64,000 bases of DNA from DATFVJ01 sp963851085 (GCA_963851085.1 CAWKNX010000015.1:123363-187362), one strand, 5' to 3'. Counted from the first letter of the stretch, positions 33,109 to 42,381 are shown. The notes: generated by a model not told the origin, from the sequence alone. Made by a program: numbers and translations.

Positions 33109-35835
33109 TCACACGAGCCCGGTGCGCACCCCCCAGGCCGCGGCCGCCGCGCGCGAGGAGAGGTTGAGCTTGCGGAGGATGTTGGCCAGGTGCCGGTGGA
33201 CCGTGTGCTCGCTCAGAACGAGCCGCCGGGCGATGTCCGGGTTGCTCAGTCCCTGCGCGACGAGTTTGAGCACGTCGAGCTCGCGCGGCGTCAGCACCGT
33301 CACTGCCTCACCCGATACGGCAGCATCCAGTTCGCTCACCAGCGCACCCGCGGGTTGCGCCTCGCGCCCCGCCTGCATCCCCTGCAGAGCCTGGTGAGCC
33401 ACGCGCACCTGCCCGGCTGCCGCGTCCTTGCGCCCAAGCGCAGCCAGCACGCCCGCCGGGTCGAGGGCGCGGCCCGCGGCGTATTCGTCCTCGAACGCCT
33501 CGGCGCCCATCGCGGCGCGCAGGCGCTGGCGGTCGAGGTCGGCCAGCCGGGCTTCCAGCGGCTCGAGGACGCGGCCCAGGTCGGCCAGGACCTGGTCGGC
33601 CGCACCGTGCAGCCGGGCGGACCAGCCCGGGTCGGCCCCGCCGTGGCCGGCCATGGCCAGGCCGATCATCGCGTAGGCCATAAGCGCCTTCGTCCCTATG
33701 CGCCTGGTGAGGTCGAAAGATTCGGCGAACAAGGCCTCGGCCGCGCCCGGCGAGCCGCTGAGGTACTCGGCCAGGCCGAGGTTGAGCGTCTGGTGGGCGA
33801 TGCCATCGCGGTGGTTGAGCGCGCGGAAGATGTCCAGCGATTCGGCCAGGTGGCGGCGGGCGGCATCCAGGTCGCCTGCCGACAGCTCGTAGTTGCCGAG
33901 GTTACCGAGCATCGTCCCCGCATGTTGTCGGTCACCGGCCTGGCGGAACAGCGGCAGGGCCTCGGCCGCATCGCGGGCCGCGTCCGCATGGTCCCCCGCA
34001 GCGTATGTGGCGTGCGCCCGGACGGAAAGCAGGCGGGCGGTCAGGTGGGGTTCCCCGAGGCGGCGGGCCAGGCCCAGGCCTGACTCGATGAGCGGCAGCG
34101 CGGCGTCTCGCTGCCCCTGGCGCAGCAGGATCCAGGCGCGGGTGGACAGCAGGTCGGCGACCAGGTAGTTGTCCCCGGCGGCGCGGGCAATGGCCAGCGC
34201 TTCCTGGCAGTAGTCATCGCCGATCGCGTAGCTGCCCATCTGGTGGAGGAGGCTGGCCGCCGCGGCCAGTGCCCGGGCGCGCGGCGGGGTGGCCTCCTGG
34301 GCGGCCGGCGCGTCCAGGAGCGCCCGCAGCACGCCTGCGCCTTCGGCGGCGTGCCCGCGGGCCCGCCAGAACTCGCCCAGCGAGGCGGCCAGCCGCAGGC
34401 CCGGTGCCGGGTCGGCCTGGGTCAGGCTGTAGGCGATCGCGGCCCGCAGATTGCCCAGCTCGGCATCGATCAGGTTCAGCCACTGGGCCTGATCGGCGGC
34501 CGCGAGCTGCGGGGCGGCCGCCTCGGCCAGGGCCAGGTAGTAATCGCGGTGGGCGATCCGGGCGGCGCAGGCCGCCGGGCCCTGCGCGTCCAGCTGCCCG
34601 GCCGCGTACTGCCGGACGGTTTCCAGCAGCCGGTACCGGCCCGGGCCGGTCCCGGTGTCGCCGAACTGCACCAGGCTCTTGTCCACCAGCGCGCCCAGGT
34701 GCCCCACGACCTCGGCGGCGGGCACGTCCGGGCCCGCGGCGACCGCCTCGGCCGCGGCCAGGGCGAACCCCCCGGCGAAGATGGACAGCCGGGCCAGCAC
34801 CGCCCGCTCGGCGCCGGTCAGCAGCTCCCAGGACCAGTCCACCATCGCGCGGAGCGTCTGCTGCCGCGGCGGCGCCGCCCGCGACCCGCCGGTCAGGATG
34901 GCGAACCGCTGGTCCAGCCGGGCCTCCAGCTCGGCCGCCGGCAGCACCCGCAGCCGGGCCGCGGCCAGTTCAACGGCCAGCGGGATGCCATCCAGCCGCC
35001 GGCAGATCCGCCCCGCCACCTCGGCGGCCCGCTCGTCCCAGGCCAGCGGCACCCCCTGCGCGGCGGCGCGGTCTTCCAGAAGCCGCACCGCCTCGCTGGC
35101 CCGGATCGCCCCGGCGTCATCGCCGTCGGCCGGGATGCCCATCGACGGCACCCGGTACACGCGCTCCCCGTCGATGCCCAGCGGCTCGCGGCTGGTCGCC
35201 AGCAGCGCCAGGTCCGGGCAGCCGCGCAGCAGTGCGTCGGCCAGCTTGGCGCACGCCCCGATGACGTGCTCGCAGTTGTCCAGCAGCACCAGCAGGCTCC
35301 GCCCGCGCAGCGCCTCGGTCAGCGTATCCAGCACCGGGCGGCCCGGCTCCTGGCGGATGCCCAGCACATCAGCCACGGTCACCGCCACCAGATCCGGGTC
35401 GGCCAGCGGGGCCAGATCGGCGAACCACACGCCGTCCCCCGAACCGTCCAGCAGCCCGGCCGCCACCTGCAACCCCAGCCGGGTCTTGCCCGCCCCGCCC
35501 GCGCCGGTCAGCGTGACCAGCCGCGACCCGTCCACGAGCCGACGCACCTCGGCCAGCTCAGCCTCCCGGCCGATGAAGCTCGACATCTGCGCCGGCAGGT
35601 TATTGCGCAGCTTCGGGTTGTCCAGCGACCGCAGCGGCGGGAACGCCGCCGGCAGGCCCTCGGCCTGCAGTTGGAAGACCTGCTCGGCCCGGCCCCCGTC
35701 CTTCAGCCGGTGCAGGCCCAGATCCGTCAGCCACACCCCGGCCGGCGGCCCATCGCGCAGCAGCCGGGCCGCCGCGGCCGACACCACCACCTGTCCCCCG
35801 TGCGCGACCGCCGCGATCCGGGCCGCCCGGTGCAC
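33109..35835 (-). CDS. NB-ARC/TPR/LuxR transcriptional regulator, C-terminal part (frameshift)
   Basis: A 908-residue frame. It opens with the end of a class III cyclase domain (VAHGGQVVVSAAAARLL), then LPAQMSSFIGREAELAEV, P-loop GAGGAGKTRLGLQ, LLVLLDNCEHV and the STAND arc. TPR-like repeats fill the middle and a LuxR HTH ends it (LTPRELDVLKLVAQGLSNPDIARRL). The N-terminal cyclase half is in another frame at 35727-36167. A one-base deletion near 35833 explains the split. Start GTG 35835 is only formal. Confidence 0.8.
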   Translation of the reverse strand: MHRAARIAAVAHGGQVVVSAAAARLLRDGPPAGVWLTDLGLHRLKDGGRAEQVFQLQAEGLPAAFPPLRSLDNPKLRNNLPAQMSSFIGREAELAEVRRLVDGSRLVTLTGAGGAGKTRLGLQVAAGLLDGSGDGVWFADLAPLADPDLVAVTVADVLGIRQEPGRPVLDTLTEALRGRSLLVLLDNCEHVIGACAKLADALLRGCPDLALLATSREPLGIDGERVYRVPSMGIPADGDDAGAIRASEAVRLLEDRAAAQGVPLAWDERAAEVAGRICRRLDGIPLAVELAAARLRVLPAAELEARLDQRFAILTGGSRAAPPRQQTLRAMVDWSWELLTGAERAVLARLSIFAGGFALAAAEAVAAGPDVPAAEVVGHLGALVDKSLVQFGDTGTGPGRYRLLETVRQYAAGQLDAQGPAACAARIAHRDYYLALAEAAAPQLAAADQAQWLNLIDAELGNLRAAIAYSLTQADPAPGLRLAASLGEFWRARGHAAEGAGVLRALLDAPAAQEATPPRARALAAAASLLHQMGSYAIGDDYCQEALAIARAAGDNYLVADLLSTRAWILLRQGQRDAALPLIESGLGLARRLGEPHLTARLLSVRAHATYAAGDHADAARDAAEALPLFRQAGDRQHAGTMLGNLGNYELSAGDLDAARRHLAESLDIFRALNHRDGIAHQTLNLGLAEYLSGSPGAAEALFAESFDLTRRIGTKALMAYAMIGLAMAGHGGADPGWSARLHGAADQVLADLGRVLEPLEARLADLDRQRLRAAMGAEAFEDEYAAGRALDPAGVLAALGRKDAAAGQVRVAHQALQGMQAGREAQPAGALVSELDAAVSGEAVTVLTPRELDVLKLVAQGLSNPDIARRLVLSEHTVHRHLANILRKLNLSSRAAAAAWGVRTGLV

Positions 35836-36167
35836 TCCAGCCCGGCCAGCCCTGCCGCCGTCCGGGAGGCCTCACCGCTATGGATGCCCATCCGGACCCG
35901 CACGCTCTCCCCGGCCGGCCACCCATGGGAGACCAGCGCCCGCTGCATCCGGATCGCCGCGTCCGCACAGGCCCGCGGCGAGGAGAATACCGCGCAGAAC
36001 TCATCGCCCTGGGTGACGACTTCCTCACCGCCATGCGCGGCCAGGCCCGCCCGGATCAGCCGGCGATGATCGGCCAGCACCCCCGCCCACGCGTCCCCCA
36101 GCCGCCGCGACATCGCGGTGGAACCCTCGATGTCGGTGAACAAGAACGTGAGCGTCTGCGTGGCCAC
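35727..36167 (-). CDS. Class III cyclase-type domain, N-terminal part of the same regulator
   Basis: The first ~110 residues (MATQTLTFLFTDIEGSTAMS, RAGLAAHGGEEVVTQGDEFC, FSSPRACADAAIRMQRAL, VRMGIHSGEAS) form the adenylate/guanylate cyclase fold, with FTDIEGST as a metal-binding strand. After GLAGLE the reading leaves the family frame, while the other frame continues with VHRAARIAAVAH. Joined, the product would be about 1015 residues. Sequencing error and true mutation are both possible. Confidence 0.75.
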   Translation of the reverse strand: MATQTLTFLFTDIEGSTAMSRRLGDAWAGVLADHRRLIRAGLAAHGGEEVVTQGDEFCAVFSSPRACADAAIRMQRALVSHGWPAGESVRVRMGIHSGEASRTAAGLAGLECTGRPGSRRSRTGDRWWCRPRRPGCCAMGRRPGCG

Positions 36168-36354
36168 CAGCCCAAGGCTCTCGTCGGGGTTGACAGAAAG
36201 CCACCGGCCTCGTTACCGCGCGGCCAGAACATCATACGTCCGCCGCCGCTGCGGCGCCGGACCCGGCAGGCAGAAACAGGCGCCGTCGCCGATCAGCGCG
36301 CCACGGGCCGCTATGCTGCCGGGCGAGCCCGGGCGAGCCCGACCCGGCGCCACC

Positions 36355-37107
36355 ATGGATGGCGAACAGCCCGCAGCGGTCGTCCCGCAGTACATAAAAA
36401 TCGCCGCCGACCTGCGCGAGAAGATCAAGGCCGGGTTCTACGGCCCGGGGGCGCTGCTGCCCTCCCGCAACGAGATCACCACCATGTACGGAGTGTCGGC
36501 GATCACTGCTCGCGACGCCCTATCGGTACTCAGCCACGAAGGCTACGCCAAAGCCATCCGCGGCCGCGGCCATAAAGTCCGCCGCAAACGCTCCCGGCTC
36601 ACCGTGCCCGCCCGCCTGTACTCCGCCCCCGAGCCCGACCCTGCGGTGCCACTGGACTTGGACCGCCTCGACGTCTACCAGGAGACGCCCCCAGACAACA
36701 TCGCGCTGCCGCTGGAGAGCGGCAGCCACGCATCGGTGTGGGTACGCCGCGCCATCTACGTCGCCGCCGCCGACCGCGAGCCTATGCAAATCCACGTCAG
36801 CTGGCTGCCCGGACTGCCCAACGACGCCGAGACCGCCTTGCAGAACGTGCCCGCCGACCAGACATGGCCGACCGCCGTTCAGGACATCAGAGGCAGCACG
36901 ATCGCCACTATCGTGCAGCACACCCGTGCTCGCGGCGCCAATCCCTGGGAAGCCGCGGTGCTCGGCACTCCCGACAAGACCATCGTCTTGGTCACCCACG
37001 CCACGCTGTACGACCGCGAGCGCCACCCGATCGAGCACTCCCGCTGGACCTGGCCCACCGACGGGGTCCGCATCAGCGACTGCTACAGCTACACCTCGGG
37101 CAGGTGA
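36355..37107 (+). CDS. GntR-family regulator with UTRA domain
   Basis: A 250-residue protein. Residues 10-75 are a GntR winged helix (YIKIAADLREKIKAGFYGPG, LPSRNEITTMYGVS, AITARDALSVL). The rest (ASVWVRRAIYVAADREPMQIHVS...) is a UTRA-type ligand-binding domain as in HutC-group regulators. ATG 36355 is used; ATG 36313 in frame is possible. It is divergent from the cyclase regulator. No target gene is obvious. Confidence 0.85.
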   Translation: MDGEQPAAVVPQYIKIAADLREKIKAGFYGPGALLPSRNEITTMYGVSAITARDALSVLSHEGYAKAIRGRGHKVRRKRSRLTVPARLYSAPEPDPAVPLDLDRLDVYQETPPDNIALPLESGSHASVWVRRAIYVAAADREPMQIHVSWLPGLPNDAETALQNVPADQTWPTAVQDIRGSTIATIVQHTRARGANPWEAAVLGTPDKTIVLVTHATLYDRERHPIEHSRWTWPTDGVRISDCYSYTSGR

Positions 37108-37582
37108 TCGTGCGCGACCTGTCCGAGCTCGCGCTCGACTGAATGTCCGCCGACGGCACGCCGAGCTGCTCATACGTTGCCCCAGAGGACGGAGCGCAAT
37201 ACTCGGCGCTGCGGCTCTGACCCATCTCGATGTCGTGGTCTTGCGTAGACGGTCGGCTCGGTATGGAGGTAGGCGACACATAGGACGAGCGTCATCGTCG
37301 CCGCGGCGTTGGGGATTACTCTGGCCGGTGTTCCGCGCTGTCATAACAATGTGTCACGCTCTGCAGTCGGCCATCCGTCGCTCGCCGCTAAATATCCGCC
37401 GTTCTGTTTCTCTTCGGGCTTTATGCCCTACCAAGGTCTGGTCGTCCAGATCCGGGCTTTCTGCGCGGTCAGGAGCCCGAGAAGGCAAGGATCGCTGGTC
37501 AGCATCCCGGGTCTGCCTGATGGCACGGGTGTTTGCGCGGACCGCAGGTAGCCGGTGTTTGAGCGAGGCTCCGCTCCTCGCA
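37108..37582. other. 475-bp region without a recognised gene
   Basis: Short frames on both strands show no family signature. It separates the GntR gene from the convergent SpoIIE gene. Confidence 0.5.
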
Positions 37583-38881
37583 TCAGGGAACCTTTAGAAC
37601 CAGCGCTACGGTGTCGTCGCTGATTTCCCTGCCGCTGAAGGCCAGCACAGCTTGCTGGATGGCGTCGGCCATGTGCCCCGCGGGCATGTCGCCGAGGCCG
37701 GCGACGATGTCGTGGAGGCGGTCGTAGCCGTAGAGGTTACGGTCGATCTGGCTGCGGGCCTCCGTGACACCATCGGTGAACAGGACGAGGCTGTCGCCTC
37801 TCCGCAGTGACGTCTGCGAGTCCCGCAGCTCGGGATCGGGCAGCAATCCGAGCAGAGTCCCCGGCCGTCCGAATGTCTGCACGCGCCCGCCGGCACGGCG
37901 CACCAATGCCAGGGGGTGACCCGCGGAGCTGATCTGCACCGAGGCTCCGGCCAGGGTCGGCCGCGCCGTGGCATAGATCGCGGTGAGAAAGCGCGGGTCA
38001 TCGGTAGGCCAATCCAGCAGCGCCTGGTTCAAGGCAGCCAGAATCAGGCTTGGCCGGCCATGCCGGTGTGCCTCCGCTCGCAAGGTGTACCGGGCCAGTG
38101 CGGTGCTCTTAGCAGCCGGGGCTCCCTTGCCGCACACGTCGCCGACAACCATCCCCCAGCTCCCCCGCACAGACGGGAATATGTCGTAGAAGTCCCCAAG
38201 AACCTCGGCCCCTGTCCCGCCGGCCACGTACCGCGCCGCTACATGCAAGCCTGGGATCTCCGGCAGCCGCGGCGGCAGCAGGCTTTCCTGCAGGATCTCC
38301 GCCAGCTCGGCACGCTCCGCGCTGTGCTGCAAGGCCACTTGCAGCGCGACTTCACGTGAGGCGACCTGGGCCAGGGTTTCCAGGAGCTCGACCTCTCCGG
38401 CACTCCAGTGGCGCGGCAGATGGTCAGCCACGCAAAGCGCGCCCACCACGTTGCCGTGCGGGTCACGTACCGGGAATCCCGCCCAGGCGCTCACGGGTGC
38501 CGGCTTGGACGGGCAGCGGGCCCTCGGGTGCAGGTCCAGCCGGGTGTCGTCGATGACCAGCTTCTCCTGGGATTCGATCACAGACTGGAGCAATATGTGC
38601 TCGAGCGGGCTCTGCCGACCGGTCGTGTCCGGGGCGCCGAGACAGCTCCTGCCAGGGGATGCGCGCCATCTGGCGATGGTGACGGATGCCAGCGAAGTGC
38701 CCAGGATCATCGCGGCCAGCCGCGCAACACAGTCGAAGGGCTCCACCGGACGAGGAGCTGGCAGGCGGTCCGGCCGTCGCGCACTCCATCCGGGCGGTTC
38801 GGGAATGTCCGCTCGCGCCAGCCCAGTCAACGCACCGGATCTGGCCGGAAATTGAATTGAAGAGTTACCGAGAAGGTCCAT
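37583..38881 (-). CDS. GAF-SpoIIE (PP2C-type) serine phosphatase
   Basis: About 432 residues. A GAF domain (residues 50-190: MILGTSLASVTIARW, VSAWAGFPVRDPHGNVVGAL) leads to a coiled linker (ELLETLAQVASREVALQVAL) and a SpoIIE/PP2C phosphatase (EVLGDFYDIFP, WGMVVGDVCGKGAPAA, DSLVLFTDGVTEA, ISDDTVALVLKVP) with the metal-binding Asp residues. Such proteins act in partner-switching with RsbW-like kinases; one such ATPase lies at 60977. ATG 38881 is preferred; a TTG start at 38962 would add 27 residues. Confidence 0.85.
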   Translation of the reverse strand: MDLLGNSSIQFPARSGALTGLARADIPEPPGWSARRPDRLPAPRPVEPFDCVARLAAMILGTSLASVTIARWRASPGRSCLGAPDTTGRQSPLEHILLQSVIESQEKLVIDDTRLDLHPRARCPSKPAPVSAWAGFPVRDPHGNVVGALCVADHLPRHWSAGEVELLETLAQVASREVALQVALQHSAERAELAEILQESLLPPRLPEIPGLHVAARYVAGGTGAEVLGDFYDIFPSVRGSWGMVVGDVCGKGAPAAKSTALARYTLRAEAHRHGRPSLILAALNQALLDWPTDDPRFLTAIYATARPTLAGASVQISSAGHPLALVRRAGGRVQTFGRPGTLLGLLPDPELRDSQTSLRRGDSLVLFTDGVTEARSQIDRNLYGYDRLHDIVAGLGDMPAGHMADAIQQAVLAFSGREISDDTVALVLKVP

Positions 38882-39132
38882 ATCCGCCGCTTTCGTCGAG
38901 TTTGTTACATGAGTGGCGAAATTCGGGCCGGCGGGGTCTAGACCTCCCAGGTTCGTATTCAACCACGGAACGGTCTGATCGATGCCTCTGTTGCCAGATA
39001 TCCCCGCTGTAATTAACCACTCTGTGCGGATCTATCAGTCGTCCATAGACATAAATGGGCCATAGTGAACGGATCCGGCGAAAGGGACCTGCGGTGCTGA
39101 CGCCCCTGGCCAGCCCCGACAGGAGATCAGTC

Positions 39133-39480
39133 ATGACTGATGACCGCCCCGCCCGCTCCATCACCAAGACCGTCGCCATCGACCGTCCGTGGCCGCAGGT
39201 GCACCAGTACCTGGCCGCGCCCGCAACTGGCCCCAGTGGTCAACGTGCTGGCCATCGCCGCCACCGACGACCCCGGCTGGTGGCAGATGACAACCCCGCG
39301 CGTTACCGGCCAGCTGCGCATCCGCGGCGACGCAGCCACCCACTGCTCGACCACGACTTCCGCGATCCGCAGGCCGCCTGAACCGTTCCCGCCCGCGTCG
39401 TCCCCAACGGCCGCGGCGCCGAGTTCCTCATCACCTTCGGCGGGGTGCGCATCCTCAGGCGGCGGTGCTTTTGACCGTCG
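39133..39480 (+). pseudogene. SRPBCC-family protein relic with multiple frameshifts
   Basis: ATG 39133 gives MTDDRPARSITKTVAIDRPW, QVHQYLAAPA. A second frame continues with VVNVLAIAATDDPGWWQMTT and VTGQLRIRGDAA, a third with LLDHDFRDPQAA and RVVPNGRGAEFLITF. Together they outline a START-like ligand-binding protein, now not translatable. Confidence 0.55.
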
Positions 39481-39654
39481 CGGACCGGCCGATCTGCCGG
39501 CCGCTGGAGTCATGCGCTGTCACCGCGAATTATGGTCCCTCGCCGTTCACGGAGATCATCATCTCGAAGCCGGCCCGCAGCTGGGATCCGGCGGCCGCCA
39601 GCGCGGACGGGTTCCGGCCTGCGAGAACTGTCCACGTCTGCACCTCGGTCGCCG

Positions 39655-39810
39655 GTCAGCGTGATCCTGGACAGCCTGGCAGCCGGGATGACCGCCGAGG
39701 AGATCACAGCCGAGTACCCGACGGTGACCGCCGCGGGCGTCCGCGCAGCCGCCGCCTACGGCGCGCCGCCGGCACGCGAGGAACTGCTGCCCCTCCCGCA
39801 GACACGGTGA
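39655..39810 (+). pseudogene. DUF433-type antitoxin relic
   Basis: The frame PVSVILDSLAAGMTAEEITA, EYPTVTAAGVRAAAAYGA matches the C-terminal half of DUF433 antitoxins. The N-terminal DNA-binding half is not in frame. Confidence 0.55.
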
Positions 39811-40021
39811 AATTCAAGCTCGACGAGAACCTGCCCGCCTCGGCCGTTATCCTGACCGGCGGCGGCCGCGCGCTGTTCCGCAAGCATGGATTTGCCCCGC
39901 AGACCGCTGGCGGCTGGCCCGAGGTGACTGGATCCAGACGCGCGCCGATGACCGACGCTTCATCACCGAGCGCTCCCGGCAGTGGCTCGCCGAGCAGGAC
40001 CACGGTGATCGTGACAGCTAA
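39807..40021 (+). pseudogene. PIN-like (DUF5615/Mut7-C type) toxin relic
   Basis: VKFKLDENLPASAVILTG matches the first strand of DUF5615-type proteins, normally encoded behind DUF433. A frameshift follows and DWIQTRADDRRFITERSRQW appears in another frame with a stop at 40019-40021. Probably a dead toxin-antitoxin pair with the preceding relic. Confidence 0.5.
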
Positions 40022-40195
40022 GCCGTTCACAGTGCGCATCACGGCCCGCGGCTACGAGGTCGACTCCAACGGGCATGTGGCCGGCACGGTGCTCCTTCAG
40101 TACGGCCATCACGCGCTGGGAATACTTGCGGCAGCGGGAGTTGATCAGGCCGATCTCGCCGCCCGAGGGCTTGGGCCAGTGAGGCGGCGCTGGCC
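40006..40195 (+). pseudogene. 4HBT-type thioesterase N-terminal relic
   Basis: FTVRITARGYEVDSNGHVAG, TVLLQYGHHALGILAAAGVD and LAARGLGPV match the first half of actinobacterial hotdog-fold acyl-CoA thioesterases. The C-terminal half is missing, just before the IS5 remnant. Confidence 0.5.
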
Positions 40196-40276
40196 AGGGC
40201 GGCGGGCCCCAGAAGCGAAGGGAACGGCAGCGAGGGCACTCACCAGCGCCCGCGACACGGGGCAAGCCAGAACAGG

Positions 40277-40564
40277 TCAATCTGGGCGGTCACTACCCAC
40301 CAGCAGCAGACGAGCGATCAGCGGGGTGAAGTCTGTGATGATGTCAGAGACTGTAGCCTGGGAGACGCCAAAAAGATCGGCAATGACTTCTTCGACCATA
40401 TTCTGCCGCTTGTACAGCAACGTGACCATGATCGCTTCCCGCAGCGAGAGGCTCTTCGGCCGCCCGATTCCCTTATCCCACGGTCCGGGCAGGATATCTT
40501 CGATGCGCACCTCAAGCTCATCGAGTTGTTCGGCGTTCAGTCCGAAGGTACGATGGTAACGCAA
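40277..40564 (-). pseudogene. Truncated IS5-family transposase
   Basis: The first 83 residues (MRYHRTFGLNAEQLDELEVR, RPKSLSLREAIMVTLLYKRQ, DFTPLIA) match the N-terminus of the transposase at 54564. After DFTPLIA the sequence is foreign and ends at 40277. The catalytic domain is missing. Confidence 0.85.
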
Positions 40565-40721
40565 CGGCTCCTCCGTCGGTTGAGGGTTTTGGTTAGCACC
40601 TCCTTCCTATCGATTTGGGGAGCCGTTGTCTTTTAGGCGCGCCGTGCCGGAATTTGAACTTTAGTAACAAATTTGATCGAGATCAGCAAAGGCTCGCTTA
40701 GGCGAGTTTCTGATAATCCTC
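40313..40721 (-). mobile_element. Truncated IS5-family element
   Basis: Closely related to the complete copy at 54556-55501. The upstream end is kept (terminal repeat GAGTTTCTGATAATCCTC at 40704-40721), while homology stops near 40313, so the transposase C-terminal two thirds and other end are lost. It lies 12 bp before the DUF4386 gene and could influence its expression. Confidence 0.8.
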
Positions 40722-40733
40722 GATGGAGATCGT

Positions 40734-41423
40734 ATGAGCAATTCCATTGTGTCTTGGCATAGAAGAGTCTCGCTAACGGCAGGTATCCTTTACTTGCTCA
40801 CCTTCGTGTCGCTACCGACGCTCGCTCTGTACAACTCGGTTAAAGGCGCGAACTATGTCGTCGGCTCTGGCCCGGACACCGCCGCCATCGTGGGTGGCCT
40901 TCTGGAGATCATTGTGGCCCTCGCCGGCATCGGCACCGCCGTCGCTCTGTTCTCCGTGCTCAAGAAACAGAACGAAGAACTCGCGCTGGGCCTGGTCGCC
41001 TCCCGAACCCTGGAGGCCGCCACCATCTTCGTTGGTGTGGCGTTCATCTTGTCGATCGTGACCTTGCGGAAGGCCGGAGTTGGATCAGGTGGGCTGGTCA
41101 CCAGCCATGCGCTTGTCGCCCTGTATAACCGCATCATGCTTCTCGGGCAAAGTTTCATGCCGGCCATAAATGACGCGTTGTTGGGCTTCATGCTGTATCA
41201 GTCGCGTCTGGTACCTCGAGCCCTCTCCTGGATCGGGCTCATTGAATCGCCCCTCCTCATCATCGGCTACCTCCTCGTGTTGTTTGGTGCCATTGGGCAA
41301 CGCAGCTCCTTGGCGGCATTGTGCGCACTTCCGGTTGCCCTCTTTGAGTTCTCGCTAGGTGTCTGGCTCGTGGTCAAAGGATTCAATCCGGAGGCTGTTG
41401 CCGCGCTTGAGTCCAAGAACTGA
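40734..41423 (+). CDS. DUF4386 membrane protein
   Basis: A 229-residue protein with six predicted membrane segments (AGILYLLTFVSLPTLALY, IVGGLLEIIVALAGIGTAVA, ATIFVGVAFILSIVTL, GQSFMPAINDALLGFMLYQS, ESPLLIIGYLLVLFGAI, LAALCALPVALFEFSLGVWL). The RVSLTAGILYLLTF opening and LVPRALSWIGLIESPLL are typical of DUF4386. The function is unknown. Followed by a clear terminator. The base composition is less GC-rich than its neighbours, so recent transfer is possible. Confidence 0.85.
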   Translation: MSNSIVSWHRRVSLTAGILYLLTFVSLPTLALYNSVKGANYVVGSGPDTAAIVGGLLEIIVALAGIGTAVALFSVLKKQNEELALGLVASRTLEAATIFVGVAFILSIVTLRKAGVGSGGLVTSHALVALYNRIMLLGQSFMPAINDALLGFMLYQSRLVPRALSWIGLIESPLLIIGYLLVLFGAIGQRSSLAALCALPVALFEFSLGVWLVVKGFNPEAVAALESKN

Positions 41424-41445
41424 CCGTCCTCAACCGCAACTCAAA

Positions 41446-41481
41446 AGCCGCCACTCGCAACTCTGCGGGTGGCGGCTCTTT
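41446..41481 (+). terminator. Rho-independent-type terminator of DUF4386 gene
   Basis: AGCCGCCAC pairs perfectly with GTGGCGGCT across a 14-base loop, followed by CTTTC. Confidence 0.7.
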
Positions 41482-41491
41482 CGCTGTTCTG

Positions 41492-41731
41492 GCGAACAGA
41501 CAGCGAGCGACCTCTTAGAACGAAGAAGCCCCGATGTGGTCGGCCGGGCAGCCGAGGGGCGACCCCAGGACGTCCGGGCCGGGATACGCGGTCACGGCGC
41601 GGACGCTCACGCCCGCGGGCAGGCCACCGACATGGCCCGCGGGTCGTTCCGGTCGGCCTGGTACCCGTAGCGGCGTGCCCGGCGGGCGACCCGCAGCGCC
41701 CCGGTTTCGTCATGGCCACGGCGGCGGTCAT
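41492..41731 (-). pseudogene. Small AICE-type gene relic, frameshifted
   Basis: ATG 41731 overlaps the stop of the upstream membrane gene (ATGA) and reads MTAAVAMTKPG. The following coding pattern (VARRARRYGYQADRNDPRAM, SVACPRA-stop) is in another frame. The order resembles the run of small genes in AICE transfer regions. Confidence 0.35.
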
Positions 41732-41964
41732 CGGGCTACCACCCGCCGTGCCTGCCAGGCCGCGAGCATCGCCCGCTCAGCCCGGACCCGGTACACCACC
41801 AGCGCCACCGCAGCGGCGGCCACCGCGAGCACGGCGACGGCTGCGACCGCGAGCGCGGGCACAAGGACCGTGGCCCCGGCGACCGTCACGGCCACGTGCC
41901 CCACGGCCAGCCAGCGCAGGAACAGCACCGCCGATATCACGGCGATCAGGCGCGTTTTGCTCAT
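41728..41964 (-). CDS. Small membrane protein, possibly AICE spread-type
   Basis: A 78-residue protein (MSKTRLIAVISAVLFLRWL, then VLVPALAVAAVAVLAVAAAA and a basic tail) with two hydrophobic segments. GGGGAGGTGGCG precedes ATG 41964. Size, topology and coupled neighbours recall Spd-type membrane proteins of actinomycete conjugative elements; this is inference. Confidence 0.5.
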   Translation of the reverse strand: MSKTRLIAVISAVLFLRWLAVGHVAVTVAGATVLVPALAVAAVAVLAVAAAAVALVVYRVRAERAMLAAWQARRVVAR

Positions 41965-42185
41965 CACGCCACCTCCCCGAGCGGCTCGCTGCCGAGGAAC
42001 CCGCTCAGGGCGTTGGCGGGCTGCCAGACGGTGACCGTCTTGGCCCCGGCTGCGGTGCAGGCGTCGGCGGCGGGTGCGCTGATGCGCACGCACGTGCCAT
42101 GGCGAACCGCAACGGGGCCGCTGCGCAGGTTCAGCCACTCGTGCTCATTGCCGCGCGGTAATCCTCGGGTGGCTGGCCCGCAACA
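41962..42185 (-). pseudogene. 3' fragment of a conserved small gene
   Basis: Minus-strand reading EWLNLRSGPVAVRHGTCVRI, AKTVTVWQPANALSGFLG, EPLGEVA-stop is open and ends at the ATG of the membrane protein, but has no start codon. Family not recognised. It is cut by the repeat at 42192. Confidence 0.35.
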
Positions 42186-42191
42186 CTAAGC

Positions 42192-42371
42192 CTCAGACCT
42201 CCGGAAGTAGGTGAGCCGTGGGCAGCTTGACCTGCGGTTCTTTGTGCGCGCCTGCTGTGCGCCACATGTTAAATCCGTGACCTGGCCTGGGGCCCGCAGC
42301 CAGCAGGCGGGGGCGATGACCTGTCGCGTACCAGCTCGTGCACCGAAGCCGGATTTAACAACGATCACCAG
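42192..42371 (+). mobile_element. Deletion derivative of the large IS at 45746
   Basis: The left end CTCAGACCTCCGGAAGT equals the inverted right end of the complete IS (48044-48060), followed by the shared AGGTGAG. The other side keeps GGATTTAACAACGATCA, as just behind the transposase at 48020. The interior is replaced by about 60 bp between two 10-bp inverted arms (GTTAAATCCG at 42268, CGGATTTAAC at 42350). It looks like a non-autonomous remnant. Confidence 0.55.
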
Positions 42372-42381
42372 GGTGGCCTGT

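Noticed and set aside
34243..36069. 608-codon plus-strand frame opposite the LuxR-type regulator
   Set aside because: Composition typical of antisense frames in GC-rich coding DNA (RRPG, PARP runs) without motifs.
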